Source of the DNA: JAMZMI01 sp039970095
Lineage (GTDB): Bacteria > Bacteroidota > Bacteroidia > Cytophagales > Cyclobacteriaceae
DNA: 64,000 nt
Direction of reading: 5' to 3'
Assembly: GCA_039970095.1 (NCBI GenBank)
Contig: JBDVMP010000108.1
Span: 76,063-140,062 of the forward strand
In this document: one piece after another, positions 27,125 through 38,300 of the stretch
Layout: the number at the start of each line of letters is the position of its first letter
How positions within the stretch are numbered: position 1 is the stretch's first letter
Notes under the pieces: model-generated
What the model was told of the DNA's origin: nothing
The model's input: only the letters and a program-made list of their open reading frames with translations
The model's database searches: none
Program-made: the position numbers and the translations under genes

Positions 27125-28639
27125 ATGAAATTTCAAAATCTCTCTCAATATATTTTGGCACCACTTCTTTTAGTGCTTTTTGCCAATTCAACATCTGCTC
27201 AGAAACATGCTCGAACTTATCAAGACGCTGAAGAAGCTTTGCACGCAGAAGATTACAAAACGGCACTACTTGAATATCTAGAAGTCGCTGCAATCGACCC
27301 GAATTTTGAATCCACTGAGTACAAACTCGAATTGTGCTCACTTATGCAGGATTCAGATTACCCTCTGGACAATTATCTCCAACTTGAGACCGATTACAGC
27401 ACCGACGAATACTATTACTACTGGCTTGGAAAGGTCTATATGTCCAGGTATATGTTCGAGGATGCCTCGAGCACGCTCAAACTATTCCATCAAAAAGTAG
27501 AATATAGTGGAAACACAGAAGACGAAGATGCACTCAGGCTAATCGAAACATCTGCTCATCTCATGTCATTTTTCGACAATCCTGACAACTATGAAATTCA
27601 TCAACTAGAATCACCTGTAAACTCAGACGGAGATGAACTCTCCCCTGTATTTTTTGAGGACAAAAAAGAATTACTCTTTGCCTCATCACGCGGATCTGTG
27701 TACCCAAAGGTTTACAAAATATATTACGTCAAAAAAGACGACAATGGGTGGGGGTCGCTTACGGAAGTAAAGACATTGGGTCGATTTGATGAAACGACAG
27801 CCAATATAGAAGTCGTCAACGAAGATGGCAAGCTTTTCCTATTTCGTGAAGATAATGGAGGTGACCTTTACTACAGCCAACCAAGTGGCGAAACATGGAC
27901 CATTCCCGTAGAATTTGATAGCCGCATTTCCAATAATCACCTTCACTCACATTTTTTCATCAATGAGCATGAAGATCGGATCATTTTTTCATCCGACGAA
28001 AGAGGCTCAGGGCTAGACCTATACGAGTCATATATAGATCCCGATAATGGAAAATGGACCAAACCTGAAGATTTCTCAATAGACATTAACACCCCTTTTG
28101 ATGAGGACAGCCCTTACCTCTCTCCCGATGAAACCAAACTCTATTTTGTTTCAGATAGACCCGGGGGTGTTGGAGGAAAAGATGTTTACTTAAGCGAACT
28201 GGATTTGGATGAATTCAAATGGTCAAACCCGAAAAACCTTGGTTGGCCAATTAACTCGCCTGACAATGAGTTCCATTTCAAAATGAACGAAGACCAAACC
28301 TCCGGATACTTCGTATCTGACAGGGTGCATTCCAAAGGCGAAAATGATATCTATTTTTTCTGGGAAGTCGAAAAAGTCAACATCACAGGTAGGCTAGTTG
28401 ATCGCGAAGGAAACCCAATGACCGATGTACAAATCAGGTTTCACCCTTCACAATACCTGGACGAATATTTCCACTCCAAAACAAACGCTAGTGGAATGTA
28501 CTCAACCAAAATCATCTCCGACGAAATTTTCAATGTTGAAATTCTACAAGATGGCAAGGTGATTTACAACGAGAAGTTTGAAGTGCATGATGCCAAAGGT
28601 CAGGCCATCACTCATCATAAAGATTTCAAAGTTCAGTAA
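27125..28639 (+). CDS. PD40-propeller envelope protein without OmpA domain (paralogue)
   Basis: A 504-residue exported protein closely similar to the N-terminal 500 residues of the preceding gene: signal peptide (near NSTSAQK), helical repeats, propeller blades (SPYLSPDETKLYFVSDRPGG) and the carboxypeptidase-like domain ending at VHDAKGQAITHHKDF. It stops exactly where the linker and OmpA domain begin in its neighbour. I chose the ATG at 27125, preceded by GGTGG, over an upstream in-frame TTG because the signal peptide starts there. The pair arose by tandem duplication; this copy would not anchor to peptidoglycan. Confidence 0.82.
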   Translation: MKFQNLSQYILAPLLLVLFANSTSAQKHARTYQDAEEALHAEDYKTALLEYLEVAAIDPNFESTEYKLELCSLMQDSDYPLDNYLQLETDYSTDEYYYYWLGKVYMSRYMFEDASSTLKLFHQKVEYSGNTEDEDALRLIETSAHLMSFFDNPDNYEIHQLESPVNSDGDELSPVFFEDKKELLFASSRGSVYPKVYKIYYVKKDDNGWGSLTEVKTLGRFDETTANIEVVNEDGKLFLFREDNGGDLYYSQPSGETWTIPVEFDSRISNNHLHSHFFINEHEDRIIFSSDERGSGLDLYESYIDPDNGKWTKPEDFSIDINTPFDEDSPYLSPDETKLYFVSDRPGGVGGKDVYLSELDLDEFKWSNPKNLGWPINSPDNEFHFKMNEDQTSGYFVSDRVHSKGENDIYFFWEVEKVNITGRLVDREGNPMTDVQIRFHPSQYLDEYFHSKTNASGMYSTKIISDEIFNVEILQDGKVIYNEKFEVHDAKGQAITHHKDFKVQ

Positions 28640-28692
28640 AAACTTTAGTATCTTATTTGCGGTTTAATACTAGTCTTTAACCCACCCCTACT

Positions 28693-29700
28693 ATGTACAG
28701 AGCAAAGATCAGTGGCATAGGCCACTACGTCCCGGAAAATGTAGTCACCAATAAGGAGCTAGAGTCTTTTATGGAGACCTCCGATCAGTGGATCCAGGAA
28801 AGGACTGGTATAAAAGAACGAAGGTGGATTGACCCAAAAACAGATGACATGCCATCTACTATGGGCACTAAGGCTGCCAAAAAAGCAATCGCCAATGCCG
28901 GACTCACACCAGATGATATCGACTTCATAATCTTTGCCACACTGAGCCCGGACTATTATTTTCCAGGACCAGGAGTGCAGGTGCAGGATCTTTTGGGAAT
29001 TGCCGAAGTAGGTGCACTTGATGTCAGAAACCAATGCTCTGGCTTTGTTTACGGATTGTCCGTGGCAGACCAGTTTGTGAAAACAGGAATGTATAAAAAC
29101 ATTTTGGTTATTGGTTCTGAATATCACAGCGGCGGTTTGGACAAAACTACCAGAGGACGTGGGGTCACCGTCATTTTCGGAGATGGTGCAGGCGCAGTAG
29201 TAGTGTCCCGATCCGATGATGACAACAAAGGCATCTTGTCCACGCATTTGCATTCTGAAGGTAAGCATGCAAAAGAGCTAGCTTTATTGGGGCCTGCCAC
29301 ATGCCACTGGGTAGATGAAATTATGGAGAAAAATGATCCGAACGACCTGAGCTACTACCCATATATGAACGGAAATTTTGTTTTCAAGCATGCTGTCACT
29401 CGTTTTGAACAAGTCATAAATGAAGCTTTGAGTGCAAACAATAAAAGTGTTACCGACATCAATTTATTAGTGCCACATCAGGCCAATTTGAGGATCAGTC
29501 AATTCATCCAAAAGAAAATGGGACTTGGAGATGAACAGGTTTTCAACAACATCATGCGCTACGGAAACACTACAGCTGCATCCATTCCCATAGCCATGAG
29601 CGAAGCATATCAGGAAGGAAAAATAAAAGAAGGAGACCTGGTGTGTCTGGCTGCTTTTGGCAGTGGATTCACCTGGGCATCCGCATTGATTCAATGGTAG
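28693..29700 (+). CDS. 3-oxoacyl-ACP synthase III family protein (FabH-like)
   Basis: A 335-residue thiolase-fold condensing enzyme with the FabH catalytic triad C115 (NQCSGF), H262 (PHQAN) and N292 (GNTTAAS), and the C-terminal GSGFTWASALIQW. FabH condenses acetyl-CoA with malonyl-ACP to start fatty acid synthesis. Residues 185-225 contain extra sequence (HLHSEGKHAKELALLGPAT...), as in FabH relatives that act on other acyl chains. It is not flanked by other fatty acid genes, so a second, specialised copy is possible. Confidence 0.88.
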   Translation: MYRAKISGIGHYVPENVVTNKELESFMETSDQWIQERTGIKERRWIDPKTDDMPSTMGTKAAKKAIANAGLTPDDIDFIIFATLSPDYYFPGPGVQVQDLLGIAEVGALDVRNQCSGFVYGLSVADQFVKTGMYKNILVIGSEYHSGGLDKTTRGRGVTVIFGDGAGAVVVSRSDDDNKGILSTHLHSEGKHAKELALLGPATCHWVDEIMEKNDPNDLSYYPYMNGNFVFKHAVTRFEQVINEALSANNKSVTDINLLVPHQANLRISQFIQKKMGLGDEQVFNNIMRYGNTTAASIPIAMSEAYQEGKIKEGDLVCLAAFGSGFTWASALIQW

Positions 29701-30293
29701 AAAGTGCTGATCCGAGTAACGAAGAATTACAAGCACTCTCAGACATACAGTTTCTGAGTCTGAAAGATTCGGTATCAAAAAAAATCATTGCTACGCTCTC
29801 CGGGATAGAAAGAGAACTTCACAACCAAATCCAATCATCCTCTTTTCAATTTCCGAACAGTGCATTTTTACGTTCAGGGAAAATCTCAAAAGGTGAAAAT
29901 TACCGAGGGCTCCCCTACTTCGTTTTGGACTATCCCCGGCTCTTTACACAAACGGAAGTCTTTGCTTTTCGTACCATGTTATGGTGGGGGCACGAGTTTA
30001 GCTGCACTTTGCATCTGGGCGGCAATCAACTGAAACGCATATCACCTAAAATACTGCATGATATTAGTCTGGATACAGATATCTTTTTTTGTATTCAAGA
30101 CAATCCATGGGAGTATCATTTTGAAAAAGACAACTATTTAAAATCTAACGAATTAAGTGCCGATCAAATGCAATCCTACATTTCTAAAAATAATTTCATA
30201 AAAATCAGCCGTTGTATATCTATAAATGAGTGGGGAAAGTTTAAATCGCACACTTTAGAAACTTTTGCCCGATTTTTGAAGCTTCTAGATTAA
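29694..30293 (+). CDS. Hypothetical protein, coupled to FabH-like gene
   Basis: A 199-residue soluble protein I do not recognise. The ATG at 29694 overlaps the upstream stop by 7 nt (ATGGTAG), and its own stop is 1 nt before the next start, so it lies inside a tight three-gene run. It has no signal peptide or membrane helix. Notable segments are YRGLPYFVLDYPRLF and FAFRTMLWWGHEFSCTLHLGG, with a Trp/aromatic-rich core. The coupling suggests work with the FabH-like enzyme or the MORN protein, but no function can be read. Confidence 0.75.
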   Translation: MVESADPSNEELQALSDIQFLSLKDSVSKKIIATLSGIERELHNQIQSSSFQFPNSAFLRSGKISKGENYRGLPYFVLDYPRLFTQTEVFAFRTMLWWGHEFSCTLHLGGNQLKRISPKILHDISLDTDIFFCIQDNPWEYHFEKDNYLKSNELSADQMQSYISKNNFIKISRCISINEWGKFKSHTLETFARFLKLLD

Positions 30294-30294
30294 T

Positions 30295-31611
30295 ATGAAA
30301 TTTAAAATCTCTCTTTTTCTATCTCTTTTCATTTTGGTGTGCCATGCTCAAGCTCAAACCCCACTTACCTCGATGCTGGGCATACCAACTGATTCACTCA
30401 AAGATGGAATTTATGAAATCAAATACCCGAACGGTAAACTGCAACTTCGCGCCCGAATTGACGATCATTTGCCGCAAGGGGTCTGGAGGTATTTTTATGA
30501 AAACGGAGAACCCAAAGAGTACATCAGCTACAAGGATGGAAAAAAGAATGGGATCTCTCGAAAGTTTGACAAATATGGCACTACTATAAATGAAGCCAGC
30601 TACAACGACGGAAAGCTGGACGGCCGATATCAGGAATTTTATGACAATGGCTCACTAGCTCTAAAAGGCGAATACACAGAAGGGCTGAGGACTAATACCT
30701 GGATAGAATATTTTCCCGATGGTGCTATCAACTTTAGAAAGCAATACAAAAATGGCAAAGCTCATGGAGAATGGACGTTCTACTATTCTTTTGGCAGAGT
30801 AAGGGCAACCGAAAACTATGACAATGATGTCGCTACGGGCACATGGAAAACCTACTACCCCAGCCGCTATCTCCAAAAAGTTTTTAACTATGAAAACGGC
30901 CTGCTGGAGGGACGCTACAGCGAGTACCATGACAATGGAAATAAAAGTGTAGAAGGAAAATATCATCTCGGGCTGAAAACCGGTACATGGATCAACTATT
31001 TTCCCAATGAAAAAATATACGCCACCGGAGATTACAAACTCGATCAAAAAACTGGCGTTTGGAGGTACTTTACGGAGAGTGGCACCCCCGATCATGAAGG
31101 CAAATACCTCAACAATTTGAAAACAGGCCAGTGGATTTATTACCATACAAATGGTTCACTCAAAATGATTGGAAGTTTCAGAGCGGATGAAAAGGACGGT
31201 TTGTGGGGCTTATTTTATAAGAATGAACAGCTCAAACAAGAGCAAGACTGGTCTATGGGACGATTATTAAACGTCACCAAATTCTATTCGATACAGGGCG
31301 AAGAGATGGACCCGGGGACTTTGAAAAATGGCACTGGAACTTTGATCGATTACCATGAAGACAAAACCGTATCTTCCTTTATTTACTACAAAGACGGGCA
31401 TAAGGATGGCACAGCCAGATATCATTTTGAGAACGGAAACCTGATAGAAACCGGGCCATATGAGAATGGGTTGCGTACTGGACTCTGGAAAGAATATCAC
31501 GAAAATGGGAACCTCTTTTCCCAAGGGCAATACGAGGCTGACAAAAAAACTGGAGTTTGGACTATCCATGACGAAAATGGGCGTCAGGTGGATTTAGAAA
31601 CTTACGAATAA
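30295..31611 (+). CDS. Exported MORN-repeat protein
   Basis: A 438-residue protein: signal peptide (cleavage near CHAQAQT), then at least fifteen MORN-variant repeats of about 23 residues with the core YxNGxxxGxW, for example GVWRYFYENGEPKEYISYKDGKK and TGLWKEYHENGNLFSQGQYE. Related repeats occur in proteins often labelled YwqK-family antitoxin, a label with little meaning for an exported Bacteroidota protein. A beta-sheet scaffold in the periplasm or at the surface is likely. It starts 1 nt after the preceding stop. Confidence 0.85.
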   Translation: MKFKISLFLSLFILVCHAQAQTPLTSMLGIPTDSLKDGIYEIKYPNGKLQLRARIDDHLPQGVWRYFYENGEPKEYISYKDGKKNGISRKFDKYGTTINEASYNDGKLDGRYQEFYDNGSLALKGEYTEGLRTNTWIEYFPDGAINFRKQYKNGKAHGEWTFYYSFGRVRATENYDNDVATGTWKTYYPSRYLQKVFNYENGLLEGRYSEYHDNGNKSVEGKYHLGLKTGTWINYFPNEKIYATGDYKLDQKTGVWRYFTESGTPDHEGKYLNNLKTGQWIYYHTNGSLKMIGSFRADEKDGLWGLFYKNEQLKQEQDWSMGRLLNVTKFYSIQGEEMDPGTLKNGTGTLIDYHEDKTVSSFIYYKDGHKDGTARYHFENGNLIETGPYENGLRTGLWKEYHENGNLFSQGQYEADKKTGVWTIHDENGRQVDLETYE

Positions 31612-31645
31612 GCAACTTTCTTTGCTTTATCTTTTAGCGGCAACA

Positions 31646-32350
31646 ATGAACTATTTCTACCTACCCAACATATCGGACTCTAATCAAAAACTCGAAGGAG
31701 ATGAATTTACGCATTGTACTCGGGTACTTCGGAGTAGAGTTGGTGATCACATTGGGATTTTAGATGGAAAAGGTGGCTTTTATCATGCAGAGATCACTTC
31801 TATTCAAGGAAAAAATCTGGATTTTAGGGTTTTAGAAAAAGAACACAAACCGGCAAAACCATTTCATCATCACATCGCCATAGCCCCAACCAAAAATATT
31901 GATCGGATTGAGTGGTTCGTTGAAAAGGCGTGCGAACTGGGTGTAGATGAGATCAGTTTTATCCTCACAAAAAACTCGGAGAGAAATAAGCTTCGCATAG
32001 ATCGCCTTGAAAAGAAAGCCATTAGCGCCCTCAAGCAATCCAAGAGCGGTTTCTTAACCAACATCAACACGCTGGTGAAATTCCCTGTTTTCATCAAATC
32101 CATTGCAGGATCTAAAGCTGCCAGGCACATCGCATATGTAGCGGATGGTTTGCCTTATTTCGCTGATCAGATCAGACCTGCGTCCTCAATTCTAACTCTG
32201 ATAGGACCAGAAGGTGATTTTGATCCGTCTGAGGTAGAAATGGCAATGGATAATGGGTTTGAAAAAATATGCCTCGGCAATAACACGTTGAGGACGGAAA
32301 CAGCAGGAATTGTTGCCGCCCAATTCGTAAACATTAGCAATAAGTGCTAA
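31646..32350 (+). CDS. rsmE: 16S rRNA (uracil-1498-N3)-methyltransferase
   Basis: A 234-residue SPOUT methyltransferase that methylates U1498 of 16S rRNA with S-adenosylmethionine. The N-terminal PUA-like domain starts MNYFYLPNI; the C-terminal knotted domain has the SAM site LTLIGPEGDF and CLGNNTLRTETAG. The ATG at 31646 is preferred over one 24 nt upstream because the family begins there. The gene overlaps the convergent giant gene by 4 nt. Confidence 0.95.
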   Translation: MNYFYLPNISDSNQKLEGDEFTHCTRVLRSRVGDHIGILDGKGGFYHAEITSIQGKNLDFRVLEKEHKPAKPFHHHIAIAPTKNIDRIEWFVEKACELGVDEISFILTKNSERNKLRIDRLEKKAISALKQSKSGFLTNINTLVKFPVFIKSIAGSKAARHIAYVADGLPYFADQIRPASSILTLIGPEGDFDPSEVEMAMDNGFEKICLGNNTLRTETAGIVAAQFVNISNKC

Positions 32351-35300
32351 TCCGCTATAATCAGCCTGGACTGCTTTGAGTTAGTTCCCTGACGAACAAT
32401 GAGCAAATACAACCCATCGGGAATATTCACTTCGCTACCTGAAAAGATAGGCGTTTTAACCTCAGAAGCTTCTACGATTTCACTCACAAACACCACCCCA
32501 TTTAATCCCAACAAACTATACTGAATCGGAGTTACGGTATCAGATGTAAACCACTCCAGGGTAATTTCTTCCAGGCTTCCCGGGTTAGGGTAAACCTCAA
32601 TATCAAAAGTATGGGTCTGATCATTGAAAACATAAACCAATGGCGAGAAGGCAAAGCCTCCATCAAAATCTACCTGCCGCAACCTGTAATAACTCTTGCC
32701 CTGATAGGGTTTTGTGTCAACAAAACTATAGTCATGCACATCTGTGGTGTTTCCATTCCCCAATACTTCAGCTAAGCGTCCAAACGTCTTCCCGTCAATA
32801 GATCTTTCAACAACAAAATGACTATTATCTATTTCAGTAGCCGTTTGCCATGTCAATTCAACTTTATGTTCAACCAACTTGGCTTTAAAAAAAATCAACT
32901 CCACAGGCAGGGCAGACTCAGGCGCATTTCCCATTCCAAACTCTTGAGAAGAGAAGTGAATGGCATTTTCGGAAGTCACAACACCCGATGAAGTATTGCC
33001 AGAGACAATACCCCCTTGATTTTCCCATTGGGAATCTCCAGAATCCCACCACGTGACTCTTATCTCTGCAGTGGTTGGAAAACTGTTGTGCGCCCCATAC
33101 GTCAATTTAATGAATGCCGTATTTGATCCGCTGCTTGTCACATTCCACCTATCATTAGCTTGTATCTGAGTTAGAGCATTATATCCCGAACCTGCATCGC
33201 TATCATCAAACGCTGCTGTAGTTGGCACTGAACCATCAACTGCAGATGTAAAATACTCGGCTGTCCAGTTTTGCCCTCCCGAGGAAACATTGCTGATAGT
33301 GACCGGTGAATATCTCCCTCCTTTCCCTACCGGGAAAGTATAAGTAGCAGAAGCAGAAACGGCGTTCTTTGTTACCGGACCTCTGATATAGCTCGCCAAA
33401 CTGGCTCCTGAATAAGACCCTGTAGATGTAAGCGTAACCTTGTTTGAACCATCCGTAGCGATGACCCCATCGGTCATAGTCAATATGCCGCTAACATTAA
33501 ATGTACCCCCACTGGAAAGATCCAGTCCGGCTCCTGTATTTTCTACGGTGACATTTCGAAAGTTAAATGCACCGGTGATGTTCTGAACACCCGATCCATT
33601 GAAAAAGAAATCCGCATCATTGGATGTAAAAGTTGCCCCCGTCAATGTCAGGTCACCGCCAAAAGTCACATCCGCTCCACTGAAGCCTACAAATGAACCT
33701 GCCGTAAAAGCAGCATTGCCCTGCACCTCCATTTTAGCACTTGCTGAGGTAAGCTGCACAGAACCAGAATTGAGAGCGAGATCACCTTCCACTATGAAAT
33801 CATTGGAACTGTCCTTAATTAGTGTGGGGCCATCTACAGTAAGGTCATCACATATGGTAATCGAGTTGCTCGGTATAGTCCGAGAACCGGACCCTGATAA
33901 GGTAACAGCCCTGACATTAGAAATTCCAGATAAAATGGAGTAGCTGTTTGAGGACGAATACTCTAACTCTCCACCAGAACAAGTGAGGAAATTCTCATAA
34001 TTACCCGATGGGAATATTTCGTTTTGAAGCACCAATGTACCTGTACCTGAAACTTCTCCAAGTCTGGTGCCATAATAGTCCTCCCCAATAATGAGTCGTC
34101 CTCCTGATTCTATCTCCGTAGAAAGCAGACGCACATTATTGTCATCAACTGTCACCTCATCCCCTGAACTTACAGTCACTCTGGCGCCTGCTGGTACAGT
34201 GGAGGCTACTCCCCAGTTTGTACCTCCATCCACAGAGACCTCCCAATTGGTGCTGGAAGAAAAAGTAACATCTCCATTGCTTCTGTATTCAGGCACATCT
34301 CTAAAGGCGTTATCAATACCAGCCGTATATTCACCAGCAAAATTCACGCTCTCATCGAGAGGAAAAGTCATTGTATTGTTAATAGTGTTTATGGCAGTCC
34401 CAGCATAGGCCTTATCCCACTGATACTCCTCTGTCGTAAGTCTTGCCGCTATATAATCACTTTCCGTAAAGGCACCAGTTACAGAGACATCCGACTGATC
34501 GTAGGTGAACTGAGCAGAACCACTGGCAGCATTGGTCAGTCCGGAAGATTTGACTACCCAGTGATATTGAAGTGTATTCTCAGTTTCGTCATCGCCTGTC
34601 CCTATATCATCACTCACCGCAGGATGATATTCGTTGGCCGGCCTGACTATCACATATGAATCCTCATCTATTGAGGAGATAGTTGTAAACTCCAGCGGAG
34701 TGTACTTAGTCTCTCCTACCGGGAAAACGAAAGACGGTTCCGATCCTGCAAAGATTTTTTTCACTCCATTATCAGCAAAAGAGGAATTCGTTTGAATCAT
34801 ATTACTAGTCGAAAAAGTGCTCAACTCTTCTATGATTCCGTTTTTTCCAATGGTCAAAAGACTACCCCCAATATCAAGCACGCCCTGAGAGAGTCGGAGT
34901 GCGTCCGTGATGGTAAAAGTGTAGCCATTTCCTTCTGGGATTTCTACACCAGCCGAGTTGGAAATTGTTATTCTTCCCAAGTCAATCTCAACATTACTTT
35001 TTCCAAATAATTGCTGAGTCTTTGTTCCTGTAAAGACAATACCACTGCCTGAACTCGTTTGCACGGTACTTTGTATCGTCACATCTCCCATAACGTTGAT
35101 CGCACTGCTACCATGACTTACAGTACCCTGAAGCACCATAAAATCATTGTCCACAAATATGTCCTGAGAAAGGTTTAGTGTTCCTCCTTCCGACTTTTCA
35201 AGATTATAAAAAGCTGAAGTGCCTGTACCTGAATATGCCTGACTTCCGGTTGCAGCGGAAAAAGTCGTAGTGTTACCTGAAGGCACATAAGTTCCATCAT

Positions 35301-38300
35301 TGACAAAATCACCATTCAAGGTAATGTCAAACCCATTTGAGTTGAAAGTAGCACCTGCATCCAGAGTTAAAGTCCCCTCAATAGTCAAGGGTCTGGAATA
35401 AAGTAATGCCGTAGGGTCATTGCCGCTATCATTGTTGATTTCAAGATTGAATAAATCTATTGAGGCTTTAATTCCTATCATACTACTAGAGGAACCAGAC
35501 GGAGTGTCTGCATTGCCTATCACAATGGTAGAACCATCGATGTTATAGCTTTCAGGTTCGATCAACAGGGATGGAACGGTAGTAGAGTTTACCCCTCTGA
35601 CGATAGTGAAAGTACCTGCGGTAAAATCAAATTCACTTCCTGAGTTTACTACTTCAAAAACTCCTCGTGATGATTCAGGAGCTGCATTTATTCCAAGCGT
35701 CACCGCTCCCCCATCTTGCCTGTATTTTAGAATCCCCGAGGTGGCCGTCAAACTTCTTCGGACTTGAGAGCCAACGAGTAATTCCCCAGCGCTGATTTCA
35801 ATTTCAGCTGACCCAGAGCTGCTGTATTCAATAAAATTGTTGCCATTACTGCCCACGTCATCTAGATCCAGAGTACCTCCACTGATTCGCAGAAGACCGT
35901 CCAATAAAACACCTGTATCATCTCCTGAAACACCTACCTGACCTTGCATTATCTCCAGTCCACCAGAAGTTGGTATTTCAAAACTGGCGCCACCATTAGC
36001 AAGGGTGATGTCAATTGAGGCATTGTTCAACACAAGAAGTCCATTTTCGATAACAATAGGCAGGCTATCAGAGGTGGAATATCCTGCGCCCCCGCTAAGA
36101 TTAAAATCATCTGAAAATGTGAAAGCAGAGGTGGTATCCGACCCCTTGTTTATTATCACCCTGTAAAGTTCGGCGACTGTCCCCGTATTGTTACTGAAAC
36201 TATGCTTCCCTTCTCCCTTTAGTTGAAGAATTACTTGAGCGCCTGTAACAGATGTCAAATCAAAACCAGTTCCTTGATCAAGATCAATATTTTCTCTCAC
36301 ACAGAGTGTATGAGTGTCGCTACCGCTATTTGATACTGAAATATTGTTACTAGCATCATCGCTAAAAACAAACTCCTTGCATTCAAACAATATATCTGAC
36401 CCGACATTCGGAAATTCGAGTGTTCCCGCACCATTAGACCCTATCGACACCTGACCGTCAATATTAAAGTTTGTAGTCGCAGACAATGTTGTTCCATTAT
36501 CAATAACCGCCCCTTTGGCAGTTACATCCTGAGAAAAGTCCAAGGTACCAAACCCTCCAAACGTCCTGAAAATAGGATAATCAAAGCGATCAGTGATGGT
36601 AACATTCGCGGCACTCTGAAACCAAAAAAACCATCCATTATTCGGGTCTTTTACAAACTCACCCATATCTGCAACTATAGTCCCTGTTTGAGCTGCTGAG
36701 CTTCCTATATCTTGCACCATCTCCCCATCTCCTCTGATCACGCCGGCCGTCAAGGTAATGTTTCCTCTAACCCTTACTCTAGACATATCCGACACATTTT
36801 GAGCCGTTCCTCCATCTACTGAATCAAATATGATTTCAGCTACATCAATATCCCCTACCGTATTGTCTATCCTAATCTGATGCCTACCTGTACCTGATTG
36901 GCTATAAGATCCGCCAGTTAATGCATTGACATAATCACTCCCCACCACAGCTATGTCTCCAGTCGAAGGATATGCTCCCACTGGCGCCCCTATATGCTTA
37001 TCCGTCTGATCTGTGGACCAGTGATTCGTCTCTTGCCATTCCCACCAGTTTCCATTGGTAGCTCTGCTGTAATAAATTGTAGGAGAACCGGTGAATAGAT
37101 TGCTCGTTCCGTCACCAGCAGTATAGTTTGCATTTTCTAATGCAAACCCACTGCCACTACCATCAAAAACTATATCCAGCCCCGTTATATCACTGGTATT
37201 TTCCTGTGACCGTGTGTAAGGCAGCTCATCCAAAACTTTTCCAGGCACAAAATTAGCATTGAAACCTGCAGGAGTAGCTCCCGCGTCTGGGTCATCAGAA
37301 TCTGACGCACTAAAAACATAGCTATCTACATTTGGGATGGCTCCATCCTCAAAGCCCGAATGACCAATTGTCCAGTAGTATGTCAATAAATTACTGGATA
37401 GCGCACTAAGGTCAACTGTCTGAAGTTCAGTATCTGCTATCTTCAAAGTAATAAACCCATCGTTATCAATTGATGACAGAGATGCCTGAAGCGGCGTGTA
37501 CCTTACTGAATTTTGATCTGTCCCAATAGGGAAAAGTACGGTTTCTGTTGCTGCACCTCCATCTATATATATACTGAGTCCTTCATCGGAGGCGTTACCA
37601 CTCGTTTGTATCATTTTGGTAGTACCAAATCCACTCCCCGCCACTTCGTTACTCAGGGTCAATTGATCTGTATTGATATCAAAGACGCCATCAGTAAGAG
37701 TCAGGGTTCCGCGGATTGCTAAATCACCACTGAGGTCCGCCCCATTCGAATTATCTAATTCCAAATTAAAAACAGCTCCTCCATCTGAAGTCAATGTTTG
37801 CAAGCCCGATCCACTCAGCAAGAGCTTGCCAGTAGAACCGGACTGTCCAATGGTATCTGCCAAATAGATATTTCCTTGCGACTCAATGTTGAAGGATTGA
37901 TAGAATAGTTTGCCACCCTCTAGAGTCAAATCTCCAGCGAGTGTAATAGCACTTGTCACATTTCCATCTTCCACCATCACTCCGCTGCTATAAAAATTCT
38001 TATCTATAGTTACATTATTTAGAGATTGACTGCTGGCAGGATCAAATATCATCCTGTTTGTGCCCTCTCCTTCAAAAGTTATCGTATTTGTTCCTGAAGT
38101 GAACAAAGCTCCAGCTTGTTCCTCAATATTGCCGTATAGATATATATCCACATTATTGGCTCTAAAGTCTCCATTAAAACCTGTGGTAGTTGCATTTCCA
38201 TAAAAGTCAACATAAGCTGCGGAGCTGTTCTCGATCACCAAATCATCAAGTATAACCAGGTCCTGAGCAGCAAGCGTGCGCGGGTCAGAGCTTCCATTGG

